NCBI GenBank assembly: GCA_947494325.1
Contig: CANLUS010000007.1
Coordinates: 124,001 to 188,000, forward strand
Reading direction: 5' to 3'
Length of the DNA stretch: 64,000 nucleotides
Source: an uncultured Flavobacteriaceae bacterium
Lineage (GTDB): Bacteria > Bacteroidota > Bacteroidia > Flavobacteriales > Flavobacteriaceae
Shown here: piece after piece, positions 25,467-33,988 of the stretch
How the letters are laid out: each line of letters opens with the position of its first letter
Numbering within the stretch: position 1 is the stretch's first letter
The notes under the pieces: model-generated
What the model was told of the DNA's origin: nothing
Seen by the model: the letters and a program-made list of their open reading frames with translations, nothing else
Database searches by the model: none
Position numbers and translations under genes: made by a program

Positions 25467-27047
25467 ATGTTTAAAACTATTAAAAATGATTTACCGGCTA
25501 GTATAGTCGTGTTTTTCGTTGCATTACCGTTATGTTTAGGTATTGCTTTGGCGAGTGGAGCGCCGTTATTTTCAGGATTAATTGCAGGAATTGTTGGAGG
25601 AATTGTTGTAGGATCAATGAGTGGATCTAAAATAGGAGTGAGTGGTCCGGCCGCCGGGTTAGCTGCGATTGTATTGGTCGCAATTGGTACACTTGGAAGT
25701 TATGAGAACTTTTTAGTTGCTGTTGTACTAGGTGGAGTCATTCAAATTATATTTAGTATTCTTAAAGCAGGTGTTATTGGATATTATTTTCCGTCATCAG
25801 TAATTAAAGGGATGCTCACGGGTATAGGTATCATTATCATTCTAAAACAAATTCCTCATTTCTTCGGTTACGACGCAAATCCGGAAGGTGATTTTGCCTT
25901 CTTTCAGGTAGATGGTGAAAATACTTTTTCTGAAATCATCAAAACAATTAATCATATCAAACCAGGTTCTGCACTTGTAGGTTTTATTGGATTGGGAATA
26001 TTGCTTCTATGGGATAAAGTTTTGTCAAAAAAAGGTAAAATTTTTCAACTTGTTCAAGGCCCACTTGTAGCTGTTGTATTTGGAATACTCTTTTATGTAT
26101 TTACAAAATCTAGTGAGTATTTTGCAATTACTGAAACCCATTTAGTAAAGGTGCCAGTACCTGAAGATACGGCGTCATTTTTAGGACAATTCAGTTTCCC
26201 TAACTTTAGTGTAATTACGAATCCTGATATTTGGATTGTTGCTTTTACGATTGCTTTGGTAGCTAGTTTAGAAACGTTATTATGCGTTGAAGCGACTGAT
26301 AAATTGGATCCACATAAAAATGTTACTCCAACCAATCGTGAATTATTGGCGCAAGGTACCGGAAATATTATTTCTGGAATGATCGGTGGACTTCCAATTA
26401 CCCAAGTTATTGTTAGAAGTTCGGCGAATATTCAATCAGGAGGTCGATCAAAAATGTCAGCAATTATTCATGGTTTTTTCTTGCTTATTTCTGTCGTTTT
26501 AATACCTCGATTGTTAAATATGATTCCGTTGTCTGTCCTAGCGGCTGTTCTTTTGATTGTTGGCTATAAATTAGCGAAACCAGCACTATTTAAGAAAATG
26601 TATGATCTTGGTTGGAAACAATTTATTCCATTTACTGTGACCGTTGTTGGAATCGTATTTACTGATCTTTTAGTTGGAATAGGAATGGGACTTGCGGTAG
26701 GTATTGTGGTAATTCTAATAAAGAGTTATCAAAACTCTCATTTCTTACATATTGAAGATAAGAGTAATGGGAAGCATAAGATAAAAATGACATTGGCTGA
26801 GGAAGTTACTTTCTTTAATAAAGGCGCGATTTTGAAAGAGCTGGAAAGTCTGCCAAGAGATACTTTTTTAGAATTAGATGTGCGTAAAACCAGATATTTA
26901 GATAATGATATTGTTGAAATTTTAGAAGATTTTGCTTTTAAAGCTAAAGAAAGAAGTATAGACATTCAATTAATTTCTGAAAGAGGTATCGTGGAGAATC
27001 CTGATAGTTTTATTCAATTTTTCCAACTAAGACCAAAAACAGCTTAA
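25467..27047 (+). CDS. SulP family anion transporter, probably bicarbonate
   Basis: The 526-residue protein has about 12-14 helices with SulP hallmarks: PLCLGIALASGAP in the first helix, the SGPAAGLAA motif in the third, ITQVIVRSSAN in the eighth to tenth region, and a C-terminal cytoplasmic STAS domain (about 430-526). The family moves sulfate, bicarbonate or other anions. A beta-carbonic anhydrase two genes downstream favours bicarbonate. It is 11 bases from the universal stress protein gene, so they share an mRNA. Confidence 0.92.
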   Translation: MFKTIKNDLPASIVVFFVALPLCLGIALASGAPLFSGLIAGIVGGIVVGSMSGSKIGVSGPAAGLAAIVLVAIGTLGSYENFLVAVVLGGVIQIIFSILKAGVIGYYFPSSVIKGMLTGIGIIIILKQIPHFFGYDANPEGDFAFFQVDGENTFSEIIKTINHIKPGSALVGFIGLGILLLWDKVLSKKGKIFQLVQGPLVAVVFGILFYVFTKSSEYFAITETHLVKVPVPEDTASFLGQFSFPNFSVITNPDIWIVAFTIALVASLETLLCVEATDKLDPHKNVTPTNRELLAQGTGNIISGMIGGLPITQVIVRSSANIQSGGRSKMSAIIHGFFLLISVVLIPRLLNMIPLSVLAAVLLIVGYKLAKPALFKKMYDLGWKQFIPFTVTVVGIVFTDLLVGIGMGLAVGIVVILIKSYQNSHFLHIEDKSNGKHKIKMTLAEEVTFFNKGAILKELESLPRDTFLELDVRKTRYLDNDIVEILEDFAFKAKERSIDIQLISERGIVENPDSFIQFFQLRPKTA

Positions 27048-27058
27048 TACATACAATT

Positions 27059-27856
27059 ATGAAAAAAAATAAAAATAAAATATTAGTACTTACAGATTTA
27101 AAAAATTCTGCCGAGTCTGAATTAAAAAGTGCCGTGAGTTTGGCAAAAATGACAGCCAGTGATATTATGATATTACATGTTCAAAGACCTACTGATCTGG
27201 TAGATCGAGAAAGCCAATTGTCAGCAATGCGAACTATTAATCAGGAACATCTGGTTGGGACAAAAAGAATGCAAGAAATAGCAAAGCCTTATATGAAAGA
27301 TCGGGCGTTTAAAATTGGGTCCAAAATAGTCATAGGAAATTTGAAAAATGAAGTAGAAGCTTTTTTAAAGATATATCAACCTGATACAGTGGTAATAGGC
27401 AAAAAAAAGACTAAAGCTATGAGTATTATAGGTGATAATCTTACTAAATTTATAATGAACAAGCATTCTGGAAGTGTAATGATTGCTGCAAATAATGCTT
27501 TACATACCAATAATGAGGTATCTCTTGGGGTTTTGAACCCAAATGATGAGACCGTTAATTTGGAAGTTATGGAAGGATTACTTCATAAGGTTAAGGAGCC
27601 GATAAAAGCTTTTAATATTTCGAATAATGGTAAAAGTAGTTTGAAAGAAGAGCGTACATTGATAGGTAAAAAAGCGATAGAGTACATTTTTGATGACGCA
27701 AATCAAGCAATTGAGAGTGTATCGAGATATGCATCGAAAAATAATATAAATTTGATGTGTATTGATAAAACAGAGATAAATATTAAAAACCTTTTGAATA
27801 AATTAACTATTTCAGTATTATTGACTGAAAAACAACCAGCAATGCTGTATAACTAA
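27059..27856 (+). CDS. Universal stress protein (UspA family)
   Basis: The 265-residue protein has an N-terminal Usp domain (about 5-145) with ILVLTDL at the start and the nucleotide-binding-like tract VVIGKKKTKAMSIIGDNLTKFI. The C-terminal half is a degenerate second domain. Such proteins are cytoplasmic and often bind ATP. It sits between a SulP transporter and a carbonic anhydrase in one operon, which suggests that it regulates or senses the state of anion transport. Confidence 0.85.
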   Translation: MKKNKNKILVLTDLKNSAESELKSAVSLAKMTASDIMILHVQRPTDLVDRESQLSAMRTINQEHLVGTKRMQEIAKPYMKDRAFKIGSKIVIGNLKNEVEAFLKIYQPDTVVIGKKKTKAMSIIGDNLTKFIMNKHSGSVMIAANNALHTNNEVSLGVLNPNDETVNLEVMEGLLHKVKEPIKAFNISNNGKSSLKEERTLIGKKAIEYIFDDANQAIESVSRYASKNNINLMCIDKTEINIKNLLNKLTISVLLTEKQPAMLYN

Positions 27857-27884
27857 AATTTTAATACTAAAATAATTAACACTT

Positions 27885-28514
27885 ATGAAAGCACATACAA
27901 AAGAAACGCAAGGGGCAATGACTCCAGCAAAAGCGATTGAAGCTTTAAAAGAAGGAAACGTTAGATTTCAAAATAATTTAAAGGCAGATAGAGATCTATT
28001 AGATCAAGTAAAAGATACGAGCACCGGGCAATATCCATTTGCAACAGTACTGAGTTGTATTGATTCTAGAGTGTCATCTGAATTGATTTTTGATCAAGGA
28101 ATTGGTGATATTTTTAGCGCTAGGGTAGCTGGTAACTTTGTGAATGAAGACATACTTGGAAGTATGGAATTTGCCTGTAAATTAGCAGGGACCAAAGTGA
28201 TTTTAGTTCTTGGCCATACGGCTTGTGGAGCTGTTAAAGGAGCCTGTGATGATGCAAAATTAGGAAATTTGACTGCGATGCTCGCGAAAATCAAACCAGC
28301 TGTGAATGCTGTTTCTGAACCGCAAGATGAAAGTTTAAGAAATTCTGGAAATATAGAGTTCGTAAATACAGTAGCAAAGAAAAATGTACATCTTACAATC
28401 GATAGAATTTTCGCCGAAAGTTCTGTGCTTGCCGAGATGGCAAAAAACGGAGAAATTCAAATTGTTGGTGGCATGTATGATATCCATACAGGGGCTGTTA
28501 CTTTTTACGCATAA
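27885..28514 (+). CDS. Beta-class carbonic anhydrase
   Basis: Interconverts CO2 and bicarbonate. The 209-residue protein shows all beta-class zinc and catalytic residues: C58, D60 and R62 in SCIDSRV, then H111 and C114 in GHTACGAVKGA. No signal peptide is present, so it is cytoplasmic. It lies 28 bases after the stress protein gene and 13 bases before the DUF2490 gene, in an operon with a SulP transporter. Together they look like a module that takes up and equilibrates inorganic carbon, perhaps for anaplerotic carboxylation. Confidence 0.96.
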   Translation: MKAHTKETQGAMTPAKAIEALKEGNVRFQNNLKADRDLLDQVKDTSTGQYPFATVLSCIDSRVSSELIFDQGIGDIFSARVAGNFVNEDILGSMEFACKLAGTKVILVLGHTACGAVKGACDDAKLGNLTAMLAKIKPAVNAVSEPQDESLRNSGNIEFVNTVAKKNVHLTIDRIFAESSVLAEMAKNGEIQIVGGMYDIHTGAVTFYA

Positions 28515-28527
28515 AATAATCCGGTTA

Positions 28528-29199
28528 ATGGGAAAATTTAAAATAACTACGGTAGTATTGATCTTTGCATTGATGCTACCACTTGTTGGTTCTAGTCAAG
28601 ATAGTGAGTTCGGTAACTGGTTGATTTATATTGGGAATAAGAAGTTAAATTCGAAGTGGAACATTCATAATGAAGTTCAATATAGAAATTACAATGCAAT
28701 TGGAGATTTAGAACAGCTTCTCTTAAGAACTGGTGTTGGTTATAATCTTACTGAGAATAATAATAATTTATTAGTAGGTTATGGATATATCTTATCTGAA
28801 AATTACGTAGGCGATTCTGATGAAAAAGTAAGCGTTAATGAACATAGAATTTTTCAGCAATTCACCACAAAACATAAAGTAGGAAAGCTTAAATTCAGTC
28901 ATAGATATCGATTTGAACAACGATTTGTAGAAAGTGATTTTAAAATGCGTTTTCGCTATTTCCTAAATTTACAGATTCCTTTAAGCGCTAAAGAAAAGGT
29001 TGATAATACCTACTATTTATCGGCGTATAATGAAATATTTTTGAATACAAAATCTTCAATTTTTGACAGGAATAGATTGTACGGAGGTCTAGGTTATCAT
29101 TTAAATAGTTCCATAAGATTTGAAGCTGGATATATGAATCAATTTTTTGAAACGAATGGTAGAGATCAATTTAACATTATTGCCTTTGTTACGTTTTAA
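28528..29199 (+). CDS. DUF2490 family outer-membrane beta-barrel-like protein
   Basis: The 223-residue protein has a signal peptide (about 1-23, MGKFKITTVVLIFAL and on to SSQ). The mature part is made of alternating beta strands ending in FNIIAFVTF, with a terminal phenylalanine typical of outer-membrane barrels. Tracts such as WNIHNEVQYRNY and HRYRFEQRF fit DUF2490. The ATG at 28528 is chosen because longer readings overlap the carbonic anhydrase and lack a signal. It might be a porin for bicarbonate or a similar anion; this is inferred from the operon only. Confidence 0.85.
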   Translation: MGKFKITTVVLIFALMLPLVGSSQDSEFGNWLIYIGNKKLNSKWNIHNEVQYRNYNAIGDLEQLLLRTGVGYNLTENNNNLLVGYGYILSENYVGDSDEKVSVNEHRIFQQFTTKHKVGKLKFSHRYRFEQRFVESDFKMRFRYFLNLQIPLSAKEKVDNTYYLSAYNEIFLNTKSSIFDRNRLYGGLGYHLNSSIRFEAGYMNQFFETNGRDQFNIIAFVTF

Positions 29200-29215
29200 G
29201 TCAATTCTATTTGAT

Positions 29216-29252
29216 AAAAAAACCATTACTTTCGAGTAATGGTTTTTTTTTT
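29216..29252 (+). terminator. Terminator of the SulP-Usp-CA-DUF2490 operon
   Basis: A long perfect stem (AAAACCATTACT and its complement) closes a UUCG tetraloop and is followed by a T run, 17 bases after the DUF2490 stop. Confidence 0.92.
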
Positions 29253-29293
29253 GAGAAAGAAAAACTAACTTGTGCTTTTAAAAAATCGTACAA

Positions 29294-31165
29294 ATGAAGA
29301 ATTTTTTTTCAAATATTAAAGGAGATGCTTTCGGAGGAATCACGGCAGGTATTGTTGCTTTGCCATTGGCATTAGCGTTTGGTGTTTCATCTGGATTGGG
29401 CCCAAGTGCTGGTCTTTATGGAGCCATATTTATTAGTTTTTTTGCTGCTCTTTTCGGTGGTACAAATACGCAGATATCTGGACCTACAGCGCCAATGACC
29501 GCTGTGAGTATGGTAATTATAGCCGGTATAATTGCGTCAAATGACGGCGATGTTAATAAAGCATTACCCGCGATATTAACGGTATTCTTATTGGCCGGAA
29601 TTATGCAAATTGGCTTAGGAGCGATCGGACTTGGTAAATACATCCGATATATACCTTATCCTGTTGTTTCTGGTTTTATGACTGCAATCGGTGTGATTAT
29701 TTTAGTTACTCAAATTTTACCGTCGTTAGGATATTATCCTAAAGAGGATGCAGAATATGTTCAGCAATTCAAACCTCAAGCTGAGGAAGTTATTTTAGAG
29801 AATATTTTGAAGGAAGAGGCTGCAGAAGATATATTGGTTCTCGAAGATTTTAAAGAAACGATTAGCAGAGCAGAGAAAATTACGCAGGCAGATATATTAA
29901 AAGAATCACAAACCTTGGCCGCAAAAAATGCGTCTGGTGTTCTCGGTGCTTTAAAAGTGCTTCCTAGGGCGTTGGGAAATATAAATTGGCTAGAGGTAAT
30001 TTTGGCACTGGGTACGATCATAATAATCTATGGTTTTAAACGAATAACTACGAAGGTTCCGAGTACACTCGTGGCGCTCGTCGTTATGTCGGCAATAGCG
30101 ATTCTTGCTAAACTAGATTATAGACCAATTCCGCAGATACCTGAAGGACTACCGGAGTTTAAAGCTGAAATATTTACCAATTTTAGCCTTGGTAGTATAC
30201 AGCCATACATTTTTACGGCATTGGCATTATCCTTATTAGGTGCCATTGATTCGTTATTAACGAGTATTGTAGCCGATAATATGACGAAAACTAAACATAA
30301 ACCGAATAAAGAGTTGATAGGGCAAGGAATAGGAAACAGTATTGCGGCATTGTTTGGTGGTATTCCTGGAGCAGGAGCAACAATTCGTACAGTAGTAAAT
30401 ATAAATTCGGGTGGTAAAACTAGACTTTCTGGTATGATAGCAGGTATTCTATTATTTGTTATTCTTTTAGCAATTGCACCGCTAGCTTCTAAAATACCGG
30501 CAGCCGTGCTTGCGGGAATATTAATAACTGTTGGAATCGGCGTGATGGATTATAAAGGTCTTAAAGCAATTCCTAGTTTGCCAAAAGATATGAAATTAGG
30601 ACCATTAAAATTAAGTTCTGAAGTTTTAATAATGCTTGTTGTTTTAGTATTGTCATCGTTTTGGGATTTAGTTTTCGCTGTAGGTATTGGACTGGTAATT
30701 GCGTCTTTAATGTTCATGAAGAAAATTGGAGATTTGACTGCCGAACGTTCTGATGTAAAGTCGTTAGGTAAAGAGAAAGCTTGGGCAGATGAATCAGGTT
30801 TTCCAATTGAATTGAAAGAAGAGGTATTCATAAAACATATTAAAGGACCCTTGTTTTTTGGTTCTACTAGTGATTTCCAAGCGTTAGCGCAGCAGATTCC
30901 CGATACCGCTTCTACCGTGATTATGCGTCTTGATAGAATGCAGTATATGGATCAATCAGGCCTATATGCAATGGAAGATATGTTACAAGATCTGAAAAGT
31001 AAAGATGTTGAGGTACTTTTTGTAGGCTTATTAGAACAGCCTAGATATATGATGGAACGTATTGATATTATTCCAGATTTTATTCCTACCGAACACATTT
31101 TTGAGGACTTTAATGGTTGCTTGAGTTGGGTGAAAGAGAATGTTAAGGATGAAATTACTTCGTAG
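29294..31165 (+). CDS. Second SulP family anion transporter
   Basis: The 623-residue protein has SulP hallmarks (IVALPLALAFG, QISGPTAPMTAV, GAGATIRTVVNI) and a C-terminal STAS domain (about 500-620, FFGSTSDFQ and MDQSGLYAM). It is longer than the SulP at 25467 mainly because of a highly charged insertion at about 150-220, rich in Glu and Lys, after the first five helices. It is a separate transcription unit between two terminators. Sulfate or bicarbonate could be the substrate; proximity to carbonic anhydrase suggests the latter. Confidence 0.92.
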   Translation: MKNFFSNIKGDAFGGITAGIVALPLALAFGVSSGLGPSAGLYGAIFISFFAALFGGTNTQISGPTAPMTAVSMVIIAGIIASNDGDVNKALPAILTVFLLAGIMQIGLGAIGLGKYIRYIPYPVVSGFMTAIGVIILVTQILPSLGYYPKEDAEYVQQFKPQAEEVILENILKEEAAEDILVLEDFKETISRAEKITQADILKESQTLAAKNASGVLGALKVLPRALGNINWLEVILALGTIIIIYGFKRITTKVPSTLVALVVMSAIAILAKLDYRPIPQIPEGLPEFKAEIFTNFSLGSIQPYIFTALALSLLGAIDSLLTSIVADNMTKTKHKPNKELIGQGIGNSIAALFGGIPGAGATIRTVVNINSGGKTRLSGMIAGILLFVILLAIAPLASKIPAAVLAGILITVGIGVMDYKGLKAIPSLPKDMKLGPLKLSSEVLIMLVVLVLSSFWDLVFAVGIGLVIASLMFMKKIGDLTAERSDVKSLGKEKAWADESGFPIELKEEVFIKHIKGPLFFGSTSDFQALAQQIPDTASTVIMRLDRMQYMDQSGLYAMEDMLQDLKSKDVEVLFVGLLEQPRYMMERIDIIPDFIPTEHIFEDFNGCLSWVKENVKDEITS

Positions 31166-31194
31166 TACAATATAGAGACATTATGAAATTATTT

Positions 31195-31222
31195 AAAAAG
31201 GGCATTATCATGCCCTTTTTTG
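31195..31222 (+). terminator. Terminator of the second SulP gene
   Basis: A perfect 10-pair stem (AAAAAGGGCA and TGCCCTTTTT) with a six-base loop and T-rich tail, 30 bases after the stop. Confidence 0.9.
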
Positions 31223-31277
31223 TTAATATTTTTTAATATCCTCAATAAGATTAGTAAGGTTGACGTAAATTAATTAT

Positions 31278-31285
31278 TATATTTG
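31278..31285 (+). promoter_or_regulatory. -7 box (TATATTTG) of the DinB gene
   Basis: Full TAnnTTTG match 32 bases before the ATG at 31318; a TTG occurs 15 bases upstream of the box, slightly closer than usual. Confidence 0.55.
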
Positions 31286-31317
31286 CGACTAACCGTTTAA
31301 TTTTAACGTAATAAATT

Positions 31318-31815
31318 ATGATAGATGCTATTGAGCAAAATCTAAACAGAGGTGTTAGATTATTAAATTCTATAAGTGATACTCAATATAGCGATACTAC
31401 TGTAAAGCCCTATCATTCCAGTATTGGAGGACATATGCGCCATATACTTGATGTTTTTGATTGTATTTTCAGTGGATTAGAGGACAAGCACATAGACCTT
31501 ACAGCCAGAAAGAGAAATCAATTAGCCGAAGAAAAAACGGCTTTCGGATTGGCTTATTTTGCAGAAACAATAGAAAAAATAAATAGTTTAAAAACAATAG
31601 ATTTAGATCAGAAAGTGGCGGTTACTGATGATCTTGGTTTGGGTATGGTCACGGCGAACTATACACTGGCTTCACTTTTGATACAAGCACATAGCCATAC
31701 AATTCATCATTTCGCAAGTATCGGATACATCATTTGTAACTTAGGAATTGAATTACCTGATGCAGATTTTGGTTACAATCCATCGACACCTAGATGTAAA
31801 GAACAAGAAGCATAA
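31318..31815 (+). CDS. DinB family protein
   Basis: The 165-residue protein has the four-helix metal-binding pattern of the DinB superfamily: H33, H39 and H42 in HSSIGGHMRHILD, and a second histidine cluster QAHSHTIHHF. Members include thiol-dependent transferases and many uncharacterised proteins. No signal peptide. It is a single gene with its own promoter and terminator. Its reaction cannot be assigned. Confidence 0.85.
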   Translation: MIDAIEQNLNRGVRLLNSISDTQYSDTTVKPYHSSIGGHMRHILDVFDCIFSGLEDKHIDLTARKRNQLAEEKTAFGLAYFAETIEKINSLKTIDLDQKVAVTDDLGLGMVTANYTLASLLIQAHSHTIHHFASIGYIICNLGIELPDADFGYNPSTPRCKEQEA

Positions 31816-31832
31816 TCGAATTTCGATATATA

Positions 31833-31866
31833 GAAAAGACTCAATAGTTATTTATTGAGCCTTTTC
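31833..31866 (+). terminator. Terminator of the DinB gene, overlapping the end of the ATP-grasp gene
   Basis: Arms AAAAG-A-CTCAATA and TATTGAG-C-CTTTT form a stem with one mismatch. It lies between convergent genes and covers the ATP-grasp stop codon. Confidence 0.7.
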
Positions 31867-32903
31867 AGTTTTTTAGAATACGTTCTCAGCCAAGCAATGT
31901 CTTTTAAATAAGGAAGTATTTTGGGATAACCAACGTTCTTATTTTTGTGATTTGCAATGGCAATTTTACTAATAATTCCCCAATGTTTTTTTAAAGATCT
32001 TAGAGCGCCAAAATAGGTAGCTCCTGTAGTAGGATCATAAATATGCGTAGGTTCTGCGATAATTCCGTTGATCTCTAATATTTTAAAATCCTGCCCATTT
32101 TTGACTTTTTCAAAAGTATCATATTTAATGTCTAATCTCCCATAAAACCATCCTTCAATTTGTTTGTTCAGAGCATCAAGCATAGTAGTTAGCTCCTCGT
32201 CAATTAAGTGATTCCCATTAATGAACTGTGTACCTCTAGCGTGATTCCCTATAACCGAAATAACTTCTTCCTCGTTCTTATCTAGAATTGTATTCATATG
32301 TTCCTTGTGAATAGCTTTTAAATAATCATAATAGACACATGCCCTTTCATCATTTAAAATGAGTTCTGATAAATTAGAACTACCATCTCCGGTTACGGTC
32401 AAAAATTTTTTCAAGGTCACAGAAGTAATTTGACCTCGAGATTCTCCTGGAATTCTTGAATACAAAATGCCGCATTCGTTCTTATAATCTATAAATTCTT
32501 GGATTATAACGTCGACGTCATATTTATTGAGGTATTTTCTTAACTCTTCAATTGTATCAATTTTTTGAACGAGAAACCCTCTAAATCCCACATCGGGTTT
32601 CGCAATTAAAGGAAAAGAAATACCTTCATTTTCAATAGTTGTTTTTACAATATCAAATTTTTCACCTGTGGGAACAAAAATGGTCCTGGGTCTATGTTTT
32701 TCTGGAATCAGAAGAATGGTCTTATATTTAGATTCTGTACCATTTCCTGAATATTTGATACCTGGATTTGTTGCGAGGTAAAAAACCAAATGTCCCGCTC
32801 TAAGTGCGCGATATAAAAAATAGGGTATAATAGGTACATAAAACATATATGTAGGCCAATATTCCCATTTGGTTAGTTTGGTTAGAAAGGTTTTGGTTTT
32901 CAT
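31848..32903 (-). CDS. ATP-grasp domain protein (D-Ala-D-Ala ligase-like)
   Basis: The 351-residue protein has an N-terminal hydrophobic region (about 12-35) and an ATP-grasp core: FPLIAKPDVGFRG for the nucleotide-binding strand, DVIIQEFI for the hinge, YGRLDIKYD and the metal-binding ILEINGIIAEP. These enzymes form amide or related bonds through an acylphosphate. It is not a standard Ddl: the conserved Ddl signatures are altered. Its start overlaps the small membrane protein gene by ATGA, in one operon with murQ, so a task in cell-wall or amino-sugar recycling is plausible but unproven. Confidence 0.82.
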   Translation of the reverse strand: MKTKTFLTKLTKWEYWPTYMFYVPIIPYFLYRALRAGHLVFYLATNPGIKYSGNGTESKYKTILLIPEKHRPRTIFVPTGEKFDIVKTTIENEGISFPLIAKPDVGFRGFLVQKIDTIEELRKYLNKYDVDVIIQEFIDYKNECGILYSRIPGESRGQITSVTLKKFLTVTGDGSSNLSELILNDERACVYYDYLKAIHKEHMNTILDKNEEEVISVIGNHARGTQFINGNHLIDEELTTMLDALNKQIEGWFYGRLDIKYDTFEKVKNGQDFKILEINGIIAEPTHIYDPTTGATYFGALRSLKKHWGIISKIAIANHKNKNVGYPKILPYLKDIAWLRTYSKKLKRLNK

Positions 32904-33127
32904 TTATCTTTATCAAAAAAAGACTTAGTAATTAGTTTTACTGCGAGAGCTGTGATAATCATAGCCACAAGCACCAATATAATTCCGATAATCAAAATAA
33001 GATAAAGACCGTCTTTTCGCAGTGCTGAGAACCCAATAGATAATACAATCGGTGCACCAAAAAGAAATGGTAATGCCAGCGCTAAATATGATAATCCTTT
33101 AGATATTGGTGTTTTTTCTGAACTCAT
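32900..33127 (-). CDS. Small two-helix membrane protein (DUF6095-like)
   Basis: The 75-residue protein has two hydrophobic helices (about 12-32 and 42-65) with short charged ends. It resembles a small flavobacterial membrane family named DUF6095; this is from memory of the neighbourhood, not a search. It overlaps both neighbours by four bases (ATGA type), between murQ and the ATP-grasp gene, which shows tight coupling. Function unknown. Confidence 0.7.
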   Translation of the reverse strand: MSSEKTPISKGLSYLALALPFLFGAPIVLSIGFSALRKDGLYLILIIGIILVLVAMIITALAVKLITKSFFDKDK

Positions 33128-33936
33128 TGCTGATAATTATTAATTGCGTTTCTTACACTTCCGTACTCCAATAATAAAGAATTTGCCGTTTTTTCATCGA
33201 TGTGGAGTACTTCCATAATCATGTGAGTACCACGATTGACTAACTTTTCATTAGACAATTGCATATCTACCATTTTATTTCCCTTTACTTTATCGAGTTT
33301 GATCATTACCGACGTGGAAATCATGTTTAAAATCATTTTTTGCGCCGTTCCAGCTTTCATGCGCGAACTACCCGTCACAAATTCAGGACCTACAATACAT
33401 GCAATAGGATATTTGGCTACTAAAGCTAACGGACTTCCAACATTCATGGTAATTGCACCTGTAATGATATTATGTTTATTCGCCTCTTCTAACGCGGCTA
33501 CCACATAGGGCGTTGTGCCAGATGCAGCAATACCTACGAGAACATCATTGTTGGTTATATTGTAAGCTTCTAAGTCTTTCCAGGCTTGTGTTTTAGAGTC
33601 TTCCGCATTTTCAACTGCTTTTCTAATAGCAGCATCACCTCCAGCAATCAATCCAATTACAACATCATGCGAAACTCCAAATGTGGGAGGACATTCAGAA
33701 GCATCTAAAATGCCTAATCGTCCACTTGTACCTGCTCCTATGTAAAAAAGGCGACCTCCCTTTTTCAATTTAGGAACGATCTCATTCACTAGTTTTTCAA
33801 TGTTAGGAATTACTTTTTGAACAGCGACAGCTACTGTTTGATCTTCACGATTCATGTTGGTTAACAATTCATGCACCGACATTTTTTCTAAATCATTGAA
33901 ATTTGAAGATTGTTCAGTAGTTTTTACGAAATTCAT
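33124..33936 (-). CDS. murQ: N-acetylmuramic acid 6-phosphate etherase
   Basis: MurQ splits the lactyl ether of MurNAc-6-phosphate, giving GlcNAc-6-phosphate and D-lactate in peptidoglycan recycling. The 270-residue SIS-domain protein has the sugar-phosphate motif IGAGTSGRLGILDASECPPTFG (read as two pieces), VGIAASGTTPYV, and SSRMKAGTAQK near the C-terminal part. It is somewhat shorter than E. coli MurQ because the C-terminal helical domain is reduced. It heads an operon with the membrane and ATP-grasp genes. Confidence 0.95.
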   Translation of the reverse strand: MNFVKTTEQSSNFNDLEKMSVHELLTNMNREDQTVAVAVQKVIPNIEKLVNEIVPKLKKGGRLFYIGAGTSGRLGILDASECPPTFGVSHDVVIGLIAGGDAAIRKAVENAEDSKTQAWKDLEAYNITNNDVLVGIAASGTTPYVVAALEEANKHNIITGAITMNVGSPLALVAKYPIACIVGPEFVTGSSRMKAGTAQKMILNMISTSVMIKLDKVKGNKMVDMQLSNEKLVNRGTHMIMEVLHIDEKTANSLLLEYGSVRNAINNYQQ

Positions 33937-33940
33937 AACT

Positions 33941-33948
33941 CAAAAATA
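33941..33948 (-). promoter_or_regulatory. -7 box (TATTTTTG) of murQ, leaderless
   Basis: On the minus strand it fits TAnnTTTG. Only four bases separate its last G from the ATG at 33936, so transcription should start at or next to the start codon. Confidence 0.6.
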
Positions 33949-33988
33949 CAAATTTTAGAATTGATTTAATCGAGAAGTATATACATAA

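Noticed and set aside
28384-28527. Longer start for the DUF2490 protein reaching into the carbonic anhydrase gene
   Set aside because: The extension lacks a signal peptide and overlaps 131 coding bases of the carbonic anhydrase; the ATG at 28528 gives a proper signal peptide.
31848-32903. Standard D-alanine-D-alanine ligase
   Set aside because: The ATP-grasp core is present but the usual Ddl signatures and size do not fit, and a hydrophobic N-terminal part is added.
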